Source: Rhizobiales bacterium GAS188
Lineage (GTDB): Bacteria; Pseudomonadota; Alphaproteobacteria; Rhizobiales; Beijerinckiaceae
Direction of reading: 5' to 3'
Length of the DNA stretch: 64,000 nt
NCBI GenBank assembly: GCA_900104855.1
Contig: FNSS01000001.1
Location: 6,519,001-6,583,000 of the forward strand
The notes below the pieces were generated by a model. That model saw only the letters and a program-made list of their open reading frames with translations, made no database searches and was not told the DNA's origin. The position numbers and the translations under genes are program-made. Shown here in pieces: positions 25,312 through 34,980 of the stretch. Within the stretch, counting starts at the first letter, position 1; each line of letters begins with the position of its first letter.

Positions 25312-28077
25312 ATGGATAAGACTTTCGATTCCGCGGCCGTCGAGCGCCGTGTCGCCGCAATCTGGGAAGAGGCCGGCGCCTTCAAGGCGGGCCGGCCCGA
25401 GCGGCTCGCGGCCAAGCCCTATACGATCGTCATTCCGCCCCCGAACGTCACCGGCTCGCTGCATATGGGGCATGCGCTCAACAACACGCTCCAGGACATT
25501 CTCTGCCGTTTCGAGCGCATGCGCGGGCGCGACGTGCTCTGGCAGCCCGGAACCGATCATGCCGGCATCGCGACCCAGATGGTGGTCGAGCGGCAGTTGA
25601 TGGAGACCCAGCAACCCGATCGCCGCAAGCTCGGCCGCGAAGAGTTCCTCAAGCGCGTCTGGGCCTGGAAAGAGCAGTCGGGCGACATCATCCTCAATCA
25701 GCTGAAGCGGCTCGGTGCCTCATGCGACTGGTCGCGCGAGCGCTTCACCATGGATGATGGCCTGTCGAAGGCCGTCGTCAAGGTGTTCGTCGAGCTGCAC
25801 AGGCAGGGGCTCGTCTACAAGGATAAGCGCCTCGTCAATTGGGATCCGCAATTCCAGACCGCGATCTCCGATCTCGAGGTCGAGCAGGTCGAGGTGAAGG
25901 GCAATCTGTGGCATTTCGCCTATCCGGTGGTCGATGAAGCCGGCGCCGAGACGGGCGAATTCATCACGGTCGCGACCACGCGGCCCGAGACCATGCTGGG
26001 CGACAGCGGCGTCGCCGTGCATCCCGACGATGAGCGCTACAAGCATCTCGTCGGCAAGCGCGTGAAGCTGCCGCTGGTCGGCCGGCTGATCCCGGTCGTC
26101 GCCGACGCGTATTCCGATCCCGAGAAGGGCACGGGCGCGGTGAAGATCACGCCGGCTCATGACTTCAACGATTTCGAGGTCGGAAAGCGCCATTCGCTTC
26201 CTGCTATCAACGTGTTCGCCCCGGATGCGACGCTCAAGCTCGCACCGCAGAGCGCCTTCGACGAGGGGGTGGCGCCGTCGACCGACCTCATCGCGGTGTT
26301 CGGCCTCAACGGTCTCGATCGCCTCGAGGCGAGGAAGCGCATCGTCGCCATGATGGAGGAGCGCGGGCTGCTGCGCGCCACCGAGCCGCACACGCATATG
26401 GTGCCCCATGGCGACCGCTCGGAAGTGCCGATCGAGCCCTACCTCACCGATCAATGGTTCGTCGACGTGAAGCCGCTCGCCGAGAAGGCGATGGCGTCCG
26501 TGCGCGAGGGTAAGACACGCATCATTCCGCAGAATTGGGAGAAGACCTTCTTCCAATGGATGGAGAATATCGAACCCTGGTGCGTGTCGCGCCAGCTCTG
26601 GTGGGGACATCAGATCCCGGCCTGGTACGGGCCCGACGGGAAGGTCTATGTGGCGGAGAGCGAGGAGGAAGCGCTGGCGTCGGCGCTCGCCAGCGCCGTC
26701 ATCAAGAATGAAGTGTCGCATGAGGAAGCGCGCGCCCTGGCGCTCGATCCCGAAAAGCGCGCCGGCTATCTCAAGCGCGACGAGGACGTGCTCGACACCT
26801 GGTTCTCCTCCGCGCTCTGGCCGTTCTCGACGCTCGGCTGGCCCGACAAGACGCCTGCGCTTGCCCGCTATTATCCGACCGATGCGCTGGTCACCGGCTT
26901 CGACATCATCTTCTTCTGGGTGGCCCGCATGATGATGATGGGCCTCAACTTCATGGAGGAGGTGCCTTTCCGCGACATCTATTTCAACGCGCTCGTCCGC
27001 GACGAGAAGGGCGCCAAGATGTCGAAGTCGAAAGGCAACGTCATCGATCCGCTCGTGCTCATCGACAAATACGGCGCCGACGCCTTGCGCTTCACCCTCG
27101 CCGCCATGGCGACGCAGGGGCGCGACGTGAAGATGTCGGTGCAGCGCGTCGAAGGCTATCGCAATTTCGCGACCAAGCTCTGGAACGCGGCGCGCTTCGC
27201 CGAGATGAATGGCTGCGCCAGGCAGGACGGCTTCGACCCGAAGGGCGTCAAGGGTACCTTGAACGCCTGGGCGATCGGCGAGCTGGCGCGCGCCGTTCGC
27301 GACGTCACGGCCGCCATCGAGGCCTATAAGTTCAACGACGCGGCTTCGGTCGCCTACCGCTTCGTCTGGAACGGCTTTTGCGACTGGTATCTCGAACTGG
27401 CCAAGCCCGTCCTGCAGGGCCCTGATGGAGCCGACAAGGACGAGACGCGAGCTGCCGTGGCCTATGTGCTCGACGGGGCGGCGAAGCTTCTGCATCCGTT
27501 CATGCCGTTCATCACCGAGGAGCTGTGGGGCGCCGACGGGACAGTAGCGGCGCGCGGCCTCTTGGCGCTTGCTCCCTGGCCCGATCTGGAAGGCCTCGAC
27601 AACCCTCAGGCTGAGGCCGAGATCGGCTGGCTGATCGACCTCGTCACCGAGATCCGTTCGGTGCGCGCCGAGATGAACGTCCCGGCAGCCGCGCAGATCC
27701 CGCTCATCCTGGTGGCGCCTGGGGCTGAGACCGCGGCGCGGCTCGGGCGCTGGGATGCGGTGCTCAAGCGACTGGCGCGCCTGTCGGGCGTCGAAACGGC
27801 GAGCGAGCCGCCGCCGCAATCGGCGCAGATCCTGGTGCGTGGCGAAGTCGCGGCGCTGCCGCTCGCGGGCGTCATCGACATCGCGGCGGAGCGCACGAGG
27901 TTGACGAAGGAACGCGACCGGCTGACCGGCGACATCGCCAAGATCGACGCCAAGCTCGCCAATGCGGATTTCATCAAGCGGGCGCCCGAGGAGGTGGTCG
28001 ACGAGCAGCGCGAGCGGCGCGACACGGCCCTCGCTCGCATCGCCAGGCTCGAAGACGCACTGAAGCGGCTAGGGTAG
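25312..28077 (+). CDS. valS: Valyl-tRNA synthetase
   Basis: This class I synthetase charges tRNA-Val and edits mischarged threonine. The 921-residue product has the HIGH-type motif HMGH at residues 51-54, the editing (CP1) domain with TTRPETMLGDSGVAVHP, and KMSKS at 569-573. The zinc-free catalytic core includes DVLDTWFSSALWPFSTLGWP. The C-terminal coiled-coil arm reads ERTRLTKERDRLTGDIAKID. Length and domain order are normal. TGAGG precedes the ATG. Confidence 0.97.
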   Translation: MDKTFDSAAVERRVAAIWEEAGAFKAGRPERLAAKPYTIVIPPPNVTGSLHMGHALNNTLQDILCRFERMRGRDVLWQPGTDHAGIATQMVVERQLMETQQPDRRKLGREEFLKRVWAWKEQSGDIILNQLKRLGASCDWSRERFTMDDGLSKAVVKVFVELHRQGLVYKDKRLVNWDPQFQTAISDLEVEQVEVKGNLWHFAYPVVDEAGAETGEFITVATTRPETMLGDSGVAVHPDDERYKHLVGKRVKLPLVGRLIPVVADAYSDPEKGTGAVKITPAHDFNDFEVGKRHSLPAINVFAPDATLKLAPQSAFDEGVAPSTDLIAVFGLNGLDRLEARKRIVAMMEERGLLRATEPHTHMVPHGDRSEVPIEPYLTDQWFVDVKPLAEKAMASVREGKTRIIPQNWEKTFFQWMENIEPWCVSRQLWWGHQIPAWYGPDGKVYVAESEEEALASALASAVIKNEVSHEEARALALDPEKRAGYLKRDEDVLDTWFSSALWPFSTLGWPDKTPALARYYPTDALVTGFDIIFFWVARMMMMGLNFMEEVPFRDIYFNALVRDEKGAKMSKSKGNVIDPLVLIDKYGADALRFTLAAMATQGRDVKMSVQRVEGYRNFATKLWNAARFAEMNGCARQDGFDPKGVKGTLNAWAIGELARAVRDVTAAIEAYKFNDAASVAYRFVWNGFCDWYLELAKPVLQGPDGADKDETRAAVAYVLDGAAKLLHPFMPFITEELWGADGTVAARGLLALAPWPDLEGLDNPQAEAEIGWLIDLVTEIRSVRAEMNVPAAAQIPLILVAPGAETAARLGRWDAVLKRLARLSGVETASEPPPQSAQILVRGEVAALPLAGVIDIAAERTRLTKERDRLTGDIAKIDAKLANADFIKRAPEEVVDEQRERRDTALARIARLEDALKRLG

Positions 28078-28090
28078 GCGCTCCTCGATC

Positions 28091-28801
28091 ATGCGCTTCC
28101 TGCGACGATCACTCTTTGCTTTGGTCGTCGCCGGTCTCACCCTCGCGATCGCGACCATCCTCACGCGTCGGGCCGGCGATCCCAGCCTTTACCCGCCGCG
28201 ACCCGAAGACACCGGCATCACGGTTCATGTGACGGCCTACAGCTATCATTCGGGCCTCGTTCTGCCGCTGCCGGAGCTGAAGGAAGTCGCCGAGAGGCTC
28301 GCGCTTGGCGAGGTGATCGCAATCGCCGATCGCTTCAGGGCCTATGCCTTCGTCGAGATCGGCTGGGGCGATGAAGGCTTCTACCGCCTCGTGCCGACCG
28401 TGGCGGAACTCACCGCGCGCGAAGCGTTGCGGGCGCTCTTGCGTCCGAACAATCCTTCGGTTCTGCATGTCGTCGGCTTCGCTCGCGCCCCGGTCAGCGA
28501 GTTCTCCGGGATCGAGGTCGCGCTGATCACCTTGTCCGGGAAAGGCTTCGACCGCTTGGTGTCGCGCCTCGCCGAAAGCATCGCGGCTGAGGACGGACGC
28601 CCGATCGAGCTTGGGACCGGCCTCTACGGGCCGAGCCTGTTCTATCGGGCGCGCGGTGCCTTCAACATCTTCAATGTCTGCAATCACTGGGTCGCCGGGC
28701 TCTTGAACGCAGCGGGCCTGCCGACCTTGCCCGTCCTCGACACGCTGCCGGCCGGCCTCCTGCTCGACCTCAGCTGGGTGGTGAAACCGCCGCCGGCTTA
28801 G
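28091..28801 (+). CDS. DUF2459 (TIGR02117-type) membrane-anchored protein
   Basis: The 236-residue product has one N-terminal membrane anchor or signal (LFALVVAGLTLAIATILT). The family-typical motifs YHSGLVLPLP, FVEIGWGDEGFYR and FNVCNHWVAGLLNAAGLPT follow. The conserved His, Asp and Cys-x-His look catalytic, but no reaction is established for this family. It starts 13 bases after valS and is probably read through from it. Confidence 0.85.
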   Translation: MRFLRRSLFALVVAGLTLAIATILTRRAGDPSLYPPRPEDTGITVHVTAYSYHSGLVLPLPELKEVAERLALGEVIAIADRFRAYAFVEIGWGDEGFYRLVPTVAELTAREALRALLRPNNPSVLHVVGFARAPVSEFSGIEVALITLSGKGFDRLVSRLAESIAAEDGRPIELGTGLYGPSLFYRARGAFNIFNVCNHWVAGLLNAAGLPTLPVLDTLPAGLLLDLSWVVKPPPA

Positions 28802-28836
28802 GTCTGATCAATGCGGCAGGTGCACCGAGCCAAAGC

Positions 28837-29373
28837 TCACACCCCGATGATGCGCTTCTGAAAACCCTTTGCCGACATCACCGGCTTCTTCGAGGAGATG
28901 ATGCGCGAATTGATGCCCTGCCAGCCGATCTCGCCCGAGAGCCGGCCATATTCGATCTTGGGGCAGCGGTTCATCACCACCCTGACCCCTTGGGCCTCGG
29001 CGCGGGCTGCGGCCGCATCATTGCGCACCGAGAGCTGCATCCAGATGACCTTCGGCTTCGGCACCAGTGCAAGGGCTTCGTCGACGATCGGGCCGGCCGC
29101 TTCCGAGTTGCGAAAAATCTCAACCATATCAAGTGGCTCGCTGATATCCTTCAAGCTTGCCACGACGTCCTGGCCGAAGATCTTCTGACCTGCGAGCCCG
29201 GGATTGACCGGGATCACCTTATAGCCGCGCTCGGTGAGGTATTTGAGCACGATGAAGCTCGGCCGCGCCGAATTGGCGCTCGCGCCGACGAGGGCCAGCG
29301 CCTTGGTCGTGGTCAGGATGTTCTTGATATAGGCATCGGGATAGGAATCGTGATCCAATTCGTCCTCACTCAC
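28837..29373 (-). CDS. CoA-binding domain protein (YccU-like)
   Basis: The 178-residue protein has a Rossmann-type CoA-binding fold: ALVGASANSARPSFIVLKYL near residues 27-46, then YKVIPVNPGLAG and a final strand region VIWMQLSVRNDAAAARA. Homologues occur widely as single-domain proteins related to succinyl-CoA synthetase alpha; the exact role is unknown. The GTG start overlaps the stop of the upstream exported-protein gene by 4 bases, so the two are co-translated. Confidence 0.85.
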   Translation of the reverse strand: MSEDELDHDSYPDAYIKNILTTTKALALVGASANSARPSFIVLKYLTERGYKVIPVNPGLAGQKIFGQDVVASLKDISEPLDMVEIFRNSEAAGPIVDEALALVPKPKVIWMQLSVRNDAAAARAEAQGVRVVMNRCPKIEYGRLSGEIGWQGINSRIISSKKPVMSAKGFQKRIIGV

Positions 29374-29753
29374 AGCTTCTCGGGATTGCCGGGCAGAATC
29401 TCGATCTTATATGGGGTGCCGTCCTCATCGGTCATGACGCCGGCCGTCCCGTCGAGCTCGAGCTTGTAGCAGCTCTCATCCTCGTCGTCGGGATATTCCT
29501 CGCACAGATCATCGCCGCTTATCGACCATTTGCCGCTCGAGACCTCCCCGCCGCGCTTCATCGTCACCGTGCCGTCCTTGGCGTAGAAGGCGAAATAGGG
29601 CGCACCATCGGCGCTCCCCGTCATGGTGCTGCCGATCAGCGCTTCGATCGCTGCCTTCCCCGTGAGCTTGGTCGGTGCGGACGGCGAAGGCGTTTGCTGC
29701 TGGGCGAAACACAGGCTCGAGATGAGCATCGAAGCGCAGATTGCAAGCGCCAA
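29370..29753 (-). CDS. Small exported protein of unknown function; start supplied by repeat element
   Basis: From the proposed TTG at 29753 the product is 127 residues. It has a hydrophobic signal (LALAICASMLISSLCFAQQQ) and a mature domain with FAFYAKDGTVTMKRGGEVSSG, KWSISGDDLCEEYPDDEDE and a second cysteine in ESCYKLELDG. A longer frame reaches a GTG at 29831, but the added residues are translated palindromic repeat. An AGAAGGGG box from the repeat hairpin sits just before the TTG, which favours the short form. It is co-translated with the CoA-binding gene. Confidence 0.65.
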   Translation of the reverse strand: MALAICASMLISSLCFAQQQTPSPSAPTKLTGKAAIEALIGSTMTGSADGAPYFAFYAKDGTVTMKRGGEVSSGKWSISGDDLCEEYPDDEDESCYKLELDGTAGVMTDEDGTPYKIEILPGNPEKL

Positions 29754-29759
29754 GCGTCC

Positions 29760-29890
29760 CCTTCTCCCGCTCTTCGCGGGAGAAGGTGCCGAGGCGGAGC
29801 CGAGGCGGATGAGGGCAGTGGAGCGCTTCACAAGCGCCCCTCATCCGCCCCCACTACGTTCGGGCACCTTCTCCCGTAAACGGGAGAAGG
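29760..29890. repeat. Composite palindromic repeat (copy B) overlapping two gene ends
   Basis: It has the same design as copy A: hairpins CCTTCTCCCGC/GCGGGAGAAGG at 29760-29786 and CCTTCTCCCGT/ACGGGAGAAGG at 29867-29890, with an inner GGATGAGGG/CCCTCATCC pair. One end supplies the last codons of purB; the other reaches the start region of the next gene. Confidence 0.85.
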
Positions 29891-31202
29891 AACCGCGCTC
29901 ATCCCCAAATACCCGTGCGAAGATCGTGTCGACATGTTTGAGATGGTAGCCGAGATCGAACAGCGCTGCGATCTCGTCGGCCGACAGATACCGGCGCACC
30001 TCCGCATCCCCGGTCAGCAGCGTGCGGAAATCGCCTTCGCCGCGCCAGACCGGCATGGCGTTGCGCTGCACCAGCCGATAGGCCTCCTCGCGCGAAGCAC
30101 CCTTCTGGGTGAGGGCGAGCAACACGCGCTGCGAGTTCACGAGGCCGCCGAGGCGATCGAGATTGCGCTGCATATTGGCTGGATAGACGAGCAGCTTGTC
30201 GATCAGCCCCGTGAGGCGTGACAAGGCGAAGTCGAGCGCGATCGTGGCGTCGGGCGCGATGACGCGCTCGACCGAGGAATGGGAGATGTCGCGCTCATGC
30301 CACAGCGCGACATTCTCGAGCGCCGGCAGCACATAGCCACGCACCAGCCGGGCGAGCCCGGTGATGTTCTCCGACAGGACCGGGTTCCGCTTATGAGGCA
30401 TGGCGGACGAGCCCTTCTGCCCTTCCGAGAAGAACTCCTCCGCCTCATAGACCTCGCTGCGCTGCAGATGGCGCACCTCGATCGCCAGCCGCTCCATCGA
30501 GGAGGCGATGACGGCGAGCGTCGCGAAGAACATGGCGTGCCGGTCGCGCGGGATGATCTGGGTCGAGACCGGCTCGACCGACAGCCCCATCCGTTCCGCC
30601 ACATAGGCCTCGACCCGCGGATCGACGCTGGCGAAGGTGCCGACTGGGCCCGAGATGGCGCAAGTGGCGATCTCGGCGCGCGCCGCGACGAGGCGGGCGC
30701 GGGCCCTGGCGAATTCCGCATAGGCCGAAGCGAGCTTCAAGCCGAAGGTGACGGGCTCGGCATGGATGCCGTGCGAGCGGCCGATGGTCGGCGTCATCTT
30801 GTGCTCGAAGGCACGGCGCTTGAGAGCCTCCAGCAGCGCGTCGAGATCGGCGATCAGGATGTCGCTCGCCCGCTTGAGCTGCACCGCAAAGCAGGTATCC
30901 AGCACGTCGGATGAGGTCATGCCCTGATGCAGGAAGCGCGCCTCGGGCCCGACGATCTCGTTCAGATGCGTCAGGAAGGCGACGGTGTCGTGCTTCACTT
31001 CACGCTCGATCTCGTCGATGCGCTCGACGTCGAAGACCGCGTCCTTGCCCATTTGCCAGATCGTCTCGGCCGCCTCCTTGGGGATGACTCCCTGTTCGGC
31101 CATGGCGGTTGCCGCATGCGCCTCGATCTCGAACTGGATGCGAAAGCGTGTCTGCGGCTCCCAGATCGCGGCCATGGCGGGGCGGGAATAGCGGGGGATC
31201 AA
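29841..31202 (-). CDS. purB: Adenylosuccinate lyase
   Basis: PurB cleaves SAICAR and adenylosuccinate to release fumarate in purine synthesis. The 453-residue product has HLNEIVGPEARFLHQGMTSSDV, TIGRSHGIHAEPVTFG with the catalytic His, and the fumarase-family signature GSSAMPHKRNP. The TTG at 31202 is preferred because GAGAGG lies 7 bases upstream and MIPRYSRP is the standard N terminus. The usual C terminus ends near HVDTIFARVFG; here about 20 extra residues are translated from the adjoining palindromic repeat. rpe lies 46 bp upstream on the same strand. Confidence 0.93.
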   Translation of the reverse strand: MIPRYSRPAMAAIWEPQTRFRIQFEIEAHAATAMAEQGVIPKEAAETIWQMGKDAVFDVERIDEIEREVKHDTVAFLTHLNEIVGPEARFLHQGMTSSDVLDTCFAVQLKRASDILIADLDALLEALKRRAFEHKMTPTIGRSHGIHAEPVTFGLKLASAYAEFARARARLVAARAEIATCAISGPVGTFASVDPRVEAYVAERMGLSVEPVSTQIIPRDRHAMFFATLAVIASSMERLAIEVRHLQRSEVYEAEEFFSEGQKGSSAMPHKRNPVLSENITGLARLVRGYVLPALENVALWHERDISHSSVERVIAPDATIALDFALSRLTGLIDKLLVYPANMQRNLDRLGGLVNSQRVLLALTQKGASREEAYRLVQRNAMPVWRGEGDFRTLLTGDAEVRRYLSADEIAALFDLGYHLKHVDTIFARVFGDERGSFSRLREKVPERSGGG

Positions 31203-31248
31203 TTTGAACCTCTCTGGCGGGCTCGCCGCATGGGAAGGAAGCTCCGGT

Positions 31249-31932
31249 TCACGCCGTCTCGCCGCGCGCGGCGGCGGCCGCCTGACGGATGGCGGCGATG
31301 TTCGCCGCATAAGCGCGCGGGCCGCCCTTGAACACCGCGGCACCGGCGACCAGCACATTGGCGCCGGCCGCCGCGACCGGGCCCGCCGTCTCGGGCGTGC
31401 AACCGCCATCGACCTCGATGTCGATGTCGCGCCCTTGCGTCATGGCGCGCAGGCGCGCCACCTTGTCGACCACTTCGGGAATGAAGGCCTGGCCGCCGAA
31501 GCCCGGATTGACCGTCATGACGAGGATCTGGTCGACGAGATCGAGGAGATAGGCGACGGCGCTCTCATGCGTGCCCGGATTGAGGACGATGCCGGCGCGC
31601 TTACCCTTGGCGCGGATCGCCTGCAAGGTCCGGTGCGGATGCGGCCCGGCCTCGACATGGATCATGATCATGTCAGCGCCGGCCGTGGCGAAGGCCTCGA
31701 TATAGGGGTCGGCGGGCGCCATCATCAGATGGGTGTCGAGCGGCGTCCTGGCATGCGGGCGGATGGCCGCGACGACATTCGGCCCGATCGTGATGTTGGG
31801 CACGAAATGCCCGTCCATGACGTCGACATGGATGTAGTCGGCGCCCGCTGCCTCGACGGCGCGGACCTCCTCGCCGAGCTTGGCGAAATCGGCGGACAGG
31901 ATCGAGGGGGCGATGCGCAGGGGGCGATGCAT
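31249..31932 (-). CDS. rpe: Ribulose-phosphate 3-epimerase
   Basis: This enzyme interconverts ribulose-5-phosphate and xylulose-5-phosphate in the pentose phosphate or Calvin pathways. The 227-residue TIM barrel shows [17 protein letters not shown] at the start, the metal/active-site motifs [18 protein letters not shown] and DTHLMM, and [31 protein letters not shown] carries the second catalytic Asp. It is upstream of purB on the same strand and probably co-transcribed. Confidence 0.95.
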   Translation of the reverse strand: MHRPLRIAPSILSADFAKLGEEVRAVEAAGADYIHVDVMDGHFVPNITIGPNVVAAIRPHARTPLDTHLMMAPADPYIEAFATAGADMIMIHVEAGPHPHRTLQAIRAKGKRAGIVLNPGTHESAVAYLLDLVDQILVMTVNPGFGGQAFIPEVVDKVARLRAMTQGRDIDIEVDGGCTPETAGPVAAAGANVLVAGAAVFKGGPRAYAANIAAIRQAAAAARGETA

Positions 31933-32011
31933 GACGCCGCGCTAACATCAAGCGCGCGCAAGAGCAATCGCGGCTCGCCTGGTCAGGCCTGCGCCGGCTC
32001 CCGACGAGGCG

Positions 32012-32446
32012 TCAGGCCGTCGGCCGGCCGAGAGGCGGCATCCCCTCGAAACGGGGCAGATGCGCCTCGATATGGTCCCACGGCTGGGCGCTCGATATGT
32101 AGACGACCATGGTGGGCCGAAACCAGCTCGGATCGTCGAGGCTGCCGGCGGTCACGAAGATCGCGTCGGGAAAGGCCGTGCTGGCATAGGTGACGGAGGA
32201 GCCGCAATCGGGACAGAAGCCGCGCTCGACGGCATTGCCGCTATCGGCGAAGCCGTGGAACAGCCTGATCCCGCCCTCGATATTCAGGGCAGCCTTCGGC
32301 AGCATGACATGACAGGAATGGCCGGTGCCGCTGTCGTGCTGGCAGTCGCGGCATTGGCAATAGAGCGAGGCAAGCGGCAAAGCGCTGCTTTCGTAGCGGA
32401 TTTTGCCGCAGCCGCAGCCGCCGCTGATCGTTGCGCTCACGCCCAT
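32012..32446 (-). CDS. GFA/CENP-V family zinc-binding protein
   Basis: The 144-residue protein has the full cysteine set of the glutathione-dependent formaldehyde-activating (GFA) fold: C11, C13, C30, C32, C35 and C78-x2-C81, which hold structural and catalytic zinc. The remaining MVVYISSAQPWDHI segment is also typical. Substrates of most members are unknown; formaldehyde-glutathione chemistry is one proposed role. It stands alone downstream of the MFS gene, on the same strand. Confidence 0.85.
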   Translation of the reverse strand: MGVSATISGGCGCGKIRYESSALPLASLYCQCRDCQHDSGTGHSCHVMLPKAALNIEGGIRLFHGFADSGNAVERGFCPDCGSSVTYASTAFPDAIFVTAGSLDDPSWFRPTMVVYISSAQPWDHIEAHLPRFEGMPPLGRPTA

Positions 32447-32555
32447 CCTCCCGTGCTAGGCTCCAACATGATCCCGTTACGGGGTTTCGGCCCCGATCAC
32501 CCGAACAAGGCATGCAATCCTCGCCTCGTCCCGACCCACTCGGTGTCGTGCCGCC

Positions 32556-33818
32556 TCAGGCCGTTACGCCGAGCGCGGGCTGGCGCGCCCGCCAGCCGCC
32601 GCTGCGCAACAACAGCCACAGCGCGATCGCCGCGTTGAGCACGTTCCAGGCGACTCCATTGGCGAAGGCTGCCCGGTAGGAGCCGGTCAGATCGAAGATC
32701 AGGCCGTTCATCCAGCCGCCGAGCGCCATGCCGAGCACGGTCGCCATGATGGCGATCGAGACGCGGGTACCGGCTTCGCGCGGCGGGAAATAATCGCGCA
32801 CGATGATGGCGTAGCAAGGCACGATGCCGCCCTGCACCAGGCCGAACAGCGCCGAGATGGCGTAGAGCGAGTACATCCCGTCGAAGCCGGTATAGAGGAT
32901 CAAGGCCGCGCCTTGGAAGGCCGAACCGATCAGCAGCGTGGCGAGGGCGCCGATGCGGTCGGCGACGAGGCCGGAGCCGACCCGGCTGATGATGCCGAGC
33001 CCGAGCATCATCGCCAACATTTCGGCGCCGACCGCAGGCCCGTAGCCGAGATCGGCGCAATAGGCGACGAGGTGGACCTGCGGCATCGACATGGCGACGC
33101 AGCAGCCGACGCCGGCGATGCCGAGCAGCACCTGCAGCGTATTGGGCGACATGCCGAGCGGGCGTTCCATGCTGCGCGCCTGTGCTGGGCTCTGCGCCTC
33201 GTGCAGAGGGGCAGGGCGCCTCAGTACCAAGGCCAAGGGCAACATGGTGACGACGCAGAAGATGCCGATACCGATATAGGTGTGGCGCCAGCCGATGCTG
33301 TCGATGAAATACTGCTCGATCGGCGGCCAGATGGCGCCGGAGACATAGTTGCCGGCGGCCGCGATCGCGACGGCCGTGCCGCGCCGACGCGCGAACCAAT
33401 GCGACACATCAGCCATCAGCGGTCCGAACAGCGCCGAACAGCCGAGAAGGCCGAGAACGCCTTGGGCGAGGGCGAACAGCCATAGGGTCGGCGCCAAAGC
33501 GCAGGCGAGATAGCCCAGGCCGAGCGACACCGCCCCGATCATGATCGGGAGCATGACGCCGAAACGGTCGGTGAGGCGCCCCATCAGCACGCCGCCGAAA
33601 CCGAAGCCGAGCATGGTGAGCGTGTAGGGGAAGGAGGCCGCGGCGCGCGTCACGCCGAAATCGGCCTGCACGGCCGGCAGCGCCACTACATAGGACCACA
33701 GGCCGACATTGCCGATGGTCGAGATGACGACGCAGGTCCCGAGCCTGAGCCAGGCATAGCTGCTATCGACGCCGCCCGCGCCGATGTCGCGGGAGGCAAA
33801 GTTGGTCGAGGTGGTCAA
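32556..33818 (-). CDS. MFS transporter (monocarboxylate/oxalate-antiporter-like)
   Basis: The 420-residue protein has about twelve hydrophobic segments. The MFS loop motif appears as GRLTDRFGVMLPIMIG between helices 2 and 3, and a counterpart SRVGSGLVADRIGALATLL lies in the second half. The pattern SHWFARRRGTAVAIAAAGNY resembles the monocarboxylate/OFA branch of the superfamily. The substrate cannot be assigned. It lies downstream of oxyR on the same strand, 108 bp apart. Confidence 0.88.
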   Translation of the reverse strand: MTTSTNFASRDIGAGGVDSSYAWLRLGTCVVISTIGNVGLWSYVVALPAVQADFGVTRAAASFPYTLTMLGFGFGGVLMGRLTDRFGVMLPIMIGAVSLGLGYLACALAPTLWLFALAQGVLGLLGCSALFGPLMADVSHWFARRRGTAVAIAAAGNYVSGAIWPPIEQYFIDSIGWRHTYIGIGIFCVVTMLPLALVLRRPAPLHEAQSPAQARSMERPLGMSPNTLQVLLGIAGVGCCVAMSMPQVHLVAYCADLGYGPAVGAEMLAMMLGLGIISRVGSGLVADRIGALATLLIGSAFQGAALILYTGFDGMYSLYAISALFGLVQGGIVPCYAIIVRDYFPPREAGTRVSIAIMATVLGMALGGWMNGLIFDLTGSYRAAFANGVAWNVLNAAIALWLLLRSGGWRARQPALGVTA

Positions 33819-33926
33819 GGGCGTTCCTTCCGTCTTTGCCGGAAGGGTAGCATTCTCGCTGCGTGAGCTGCTATCCGCCAGGCTCGCCCCTGCCGTGCAT
33901 GTTCCGCAGGACCAAGCCTTTCATGC

Positions 33927-34880
33927 TCACGCCCCCCGTCGCGGCCGATTTGCTCGCGTCGGCTTGGTCGACAGGATCTCCGGGGCCGCTTCCGACACGG
34001 CCACGATGTCGGTCAGGACACTTGCGAGGGCGCCGAAATCCGCCGTTCGCGGTGAGGTACGCCGCCAGGCAAGCCCGATGGTGCGGCGCGGCTGCGGCTT
34101 GGCGAACCGATGAACGGCGATGCGCTTGCTGCGCCCGATCTCGAACGGCACGGCCATTTCGGGCAGCAAGGTGACCCCATAGCCATTGGCGACGAGCTGA
34201 ACGATGGTGGCGAGGCTGGTCGCGCCGAATTGGCCGCGCATCTTGCTGGCGACGGCTCCGCAATAGGCGAGGGCCTGATCGCGCAGGCAATGTCCCTCTT
34301 CGAGGAGCAGCAGCTTTTCTCCGGAGATCGCTTCGGCCGCGACCGGATGGTCGAGCTTCGCCTCCTTATGCGTTGCCAGGAGGAAGGCGTCCTCGAACAG
34401 CGGCAGCGTGACGATGTCCGGATGCTCCACGGGGAGCGACAGCAGCACCACGTCGAGCGGTCCTGCCAGGAGCTCTTCGATGAGAATGGCGGTCTGCGTT
34501 TCGCGCAAGGTGAGCTCGAGCAAGGGGAATCGCCGACGGATGATCGGCAAGGCCGCGGGCAGCAGATAGGGCGCGATCGAGGGGATGGCTCCGAGAACCA
34601 GCTGACCGGTGAGGACCTCGTTGCCATGCCGGGCGAAGTCGGTGAGGTCGCGAACCGAGGTGAGCACGGCGCGCGCCCGCCTTGCGATCTCCAAGCCGAC
34701 ATCGGTGATGCGGATGTCCCCACGGCAGCGTTCGACCAGCGCGACGCCAAAATCCCTCTCGAGCTCCTGCACCTTCATCGAGAGCGCCGGCTGGGTGATG
34801 GCGCATTCCTCCGCGGCTTTGCCGAAGTGGCGCAAGCGCGACAGGGCCTCGAAATAGCGCAGATGCTTGAGTGTGACCAT
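33927..34880 (-). CDS. oxyR: Hydrogen-peroxide sensor OxyR (LysR family)
   Basis: This LysR-type regulator has an N-terminal HTH (MVTLKHLRYFEALSRLRHFG, ITQPALSMKVQELE) and a peroxide-sensing regulatory domain. The redox pair is present: GHCLRDQALAYC places cysteines at 198 and 207, the spacing of the disulfide-forming pair in enterobacterial OxyR. The 317-residue product is slightly longer than average owing to a Pro/Arg-rich tail. It is divergent from katA with a 100-bp spacer, the classic regulator-target arrangement. Confidence 0.92.
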   Translation of the reverse strand: MVTLKHLRYFEALSRLRHFGKAAEECAITQPALSMKVQELERDFGVALVERCRGDIRITDVGLEIARRARAVLTSVRDLTDFARHGNEVLTGQLVLGAIPSIAPYLLPAALPIIRRRFPLLELTLRETQTAILIEELLAGPLDVVLLSLPVEHPDIVTLPLFEDAFLLATHKEAKLDHPVAAEAISGEKLLLLEEGHCLRDQALAYCGAVASKMRGQFGATSLATIVQLVANGYGVTLLPEMAVPFEIGRSKRIAVHRFAKPQPRRTIGLAWRRTSPRTADFGALASVLTDIVAVSEAAPEILSTKPTRANRPRRGA

Positions 34881-34980
34881 GGCATAAGGATATCTGATCG
34901 GCAGGCCTATGCAATACGATTGGACGTGATGGAAGCCTCAGCCTACGCCCGGACGGCACGATTCATTTGAGGAGCCATTC
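34881..34980. promoter_or_regulatory. oxyR-katA divergent regulatory region
   Basis: This 100-bp spacer must hold both promoters. Around 34890-34925, GATATC, ATCGGCAGGCCTAT and AATACGAT are partial matches to the ATAG-N7-CTAT pattern bound by OxyR tetramers. No perfect site is seen. GAGGAG precedes the katA start. Confidence 0.4.
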
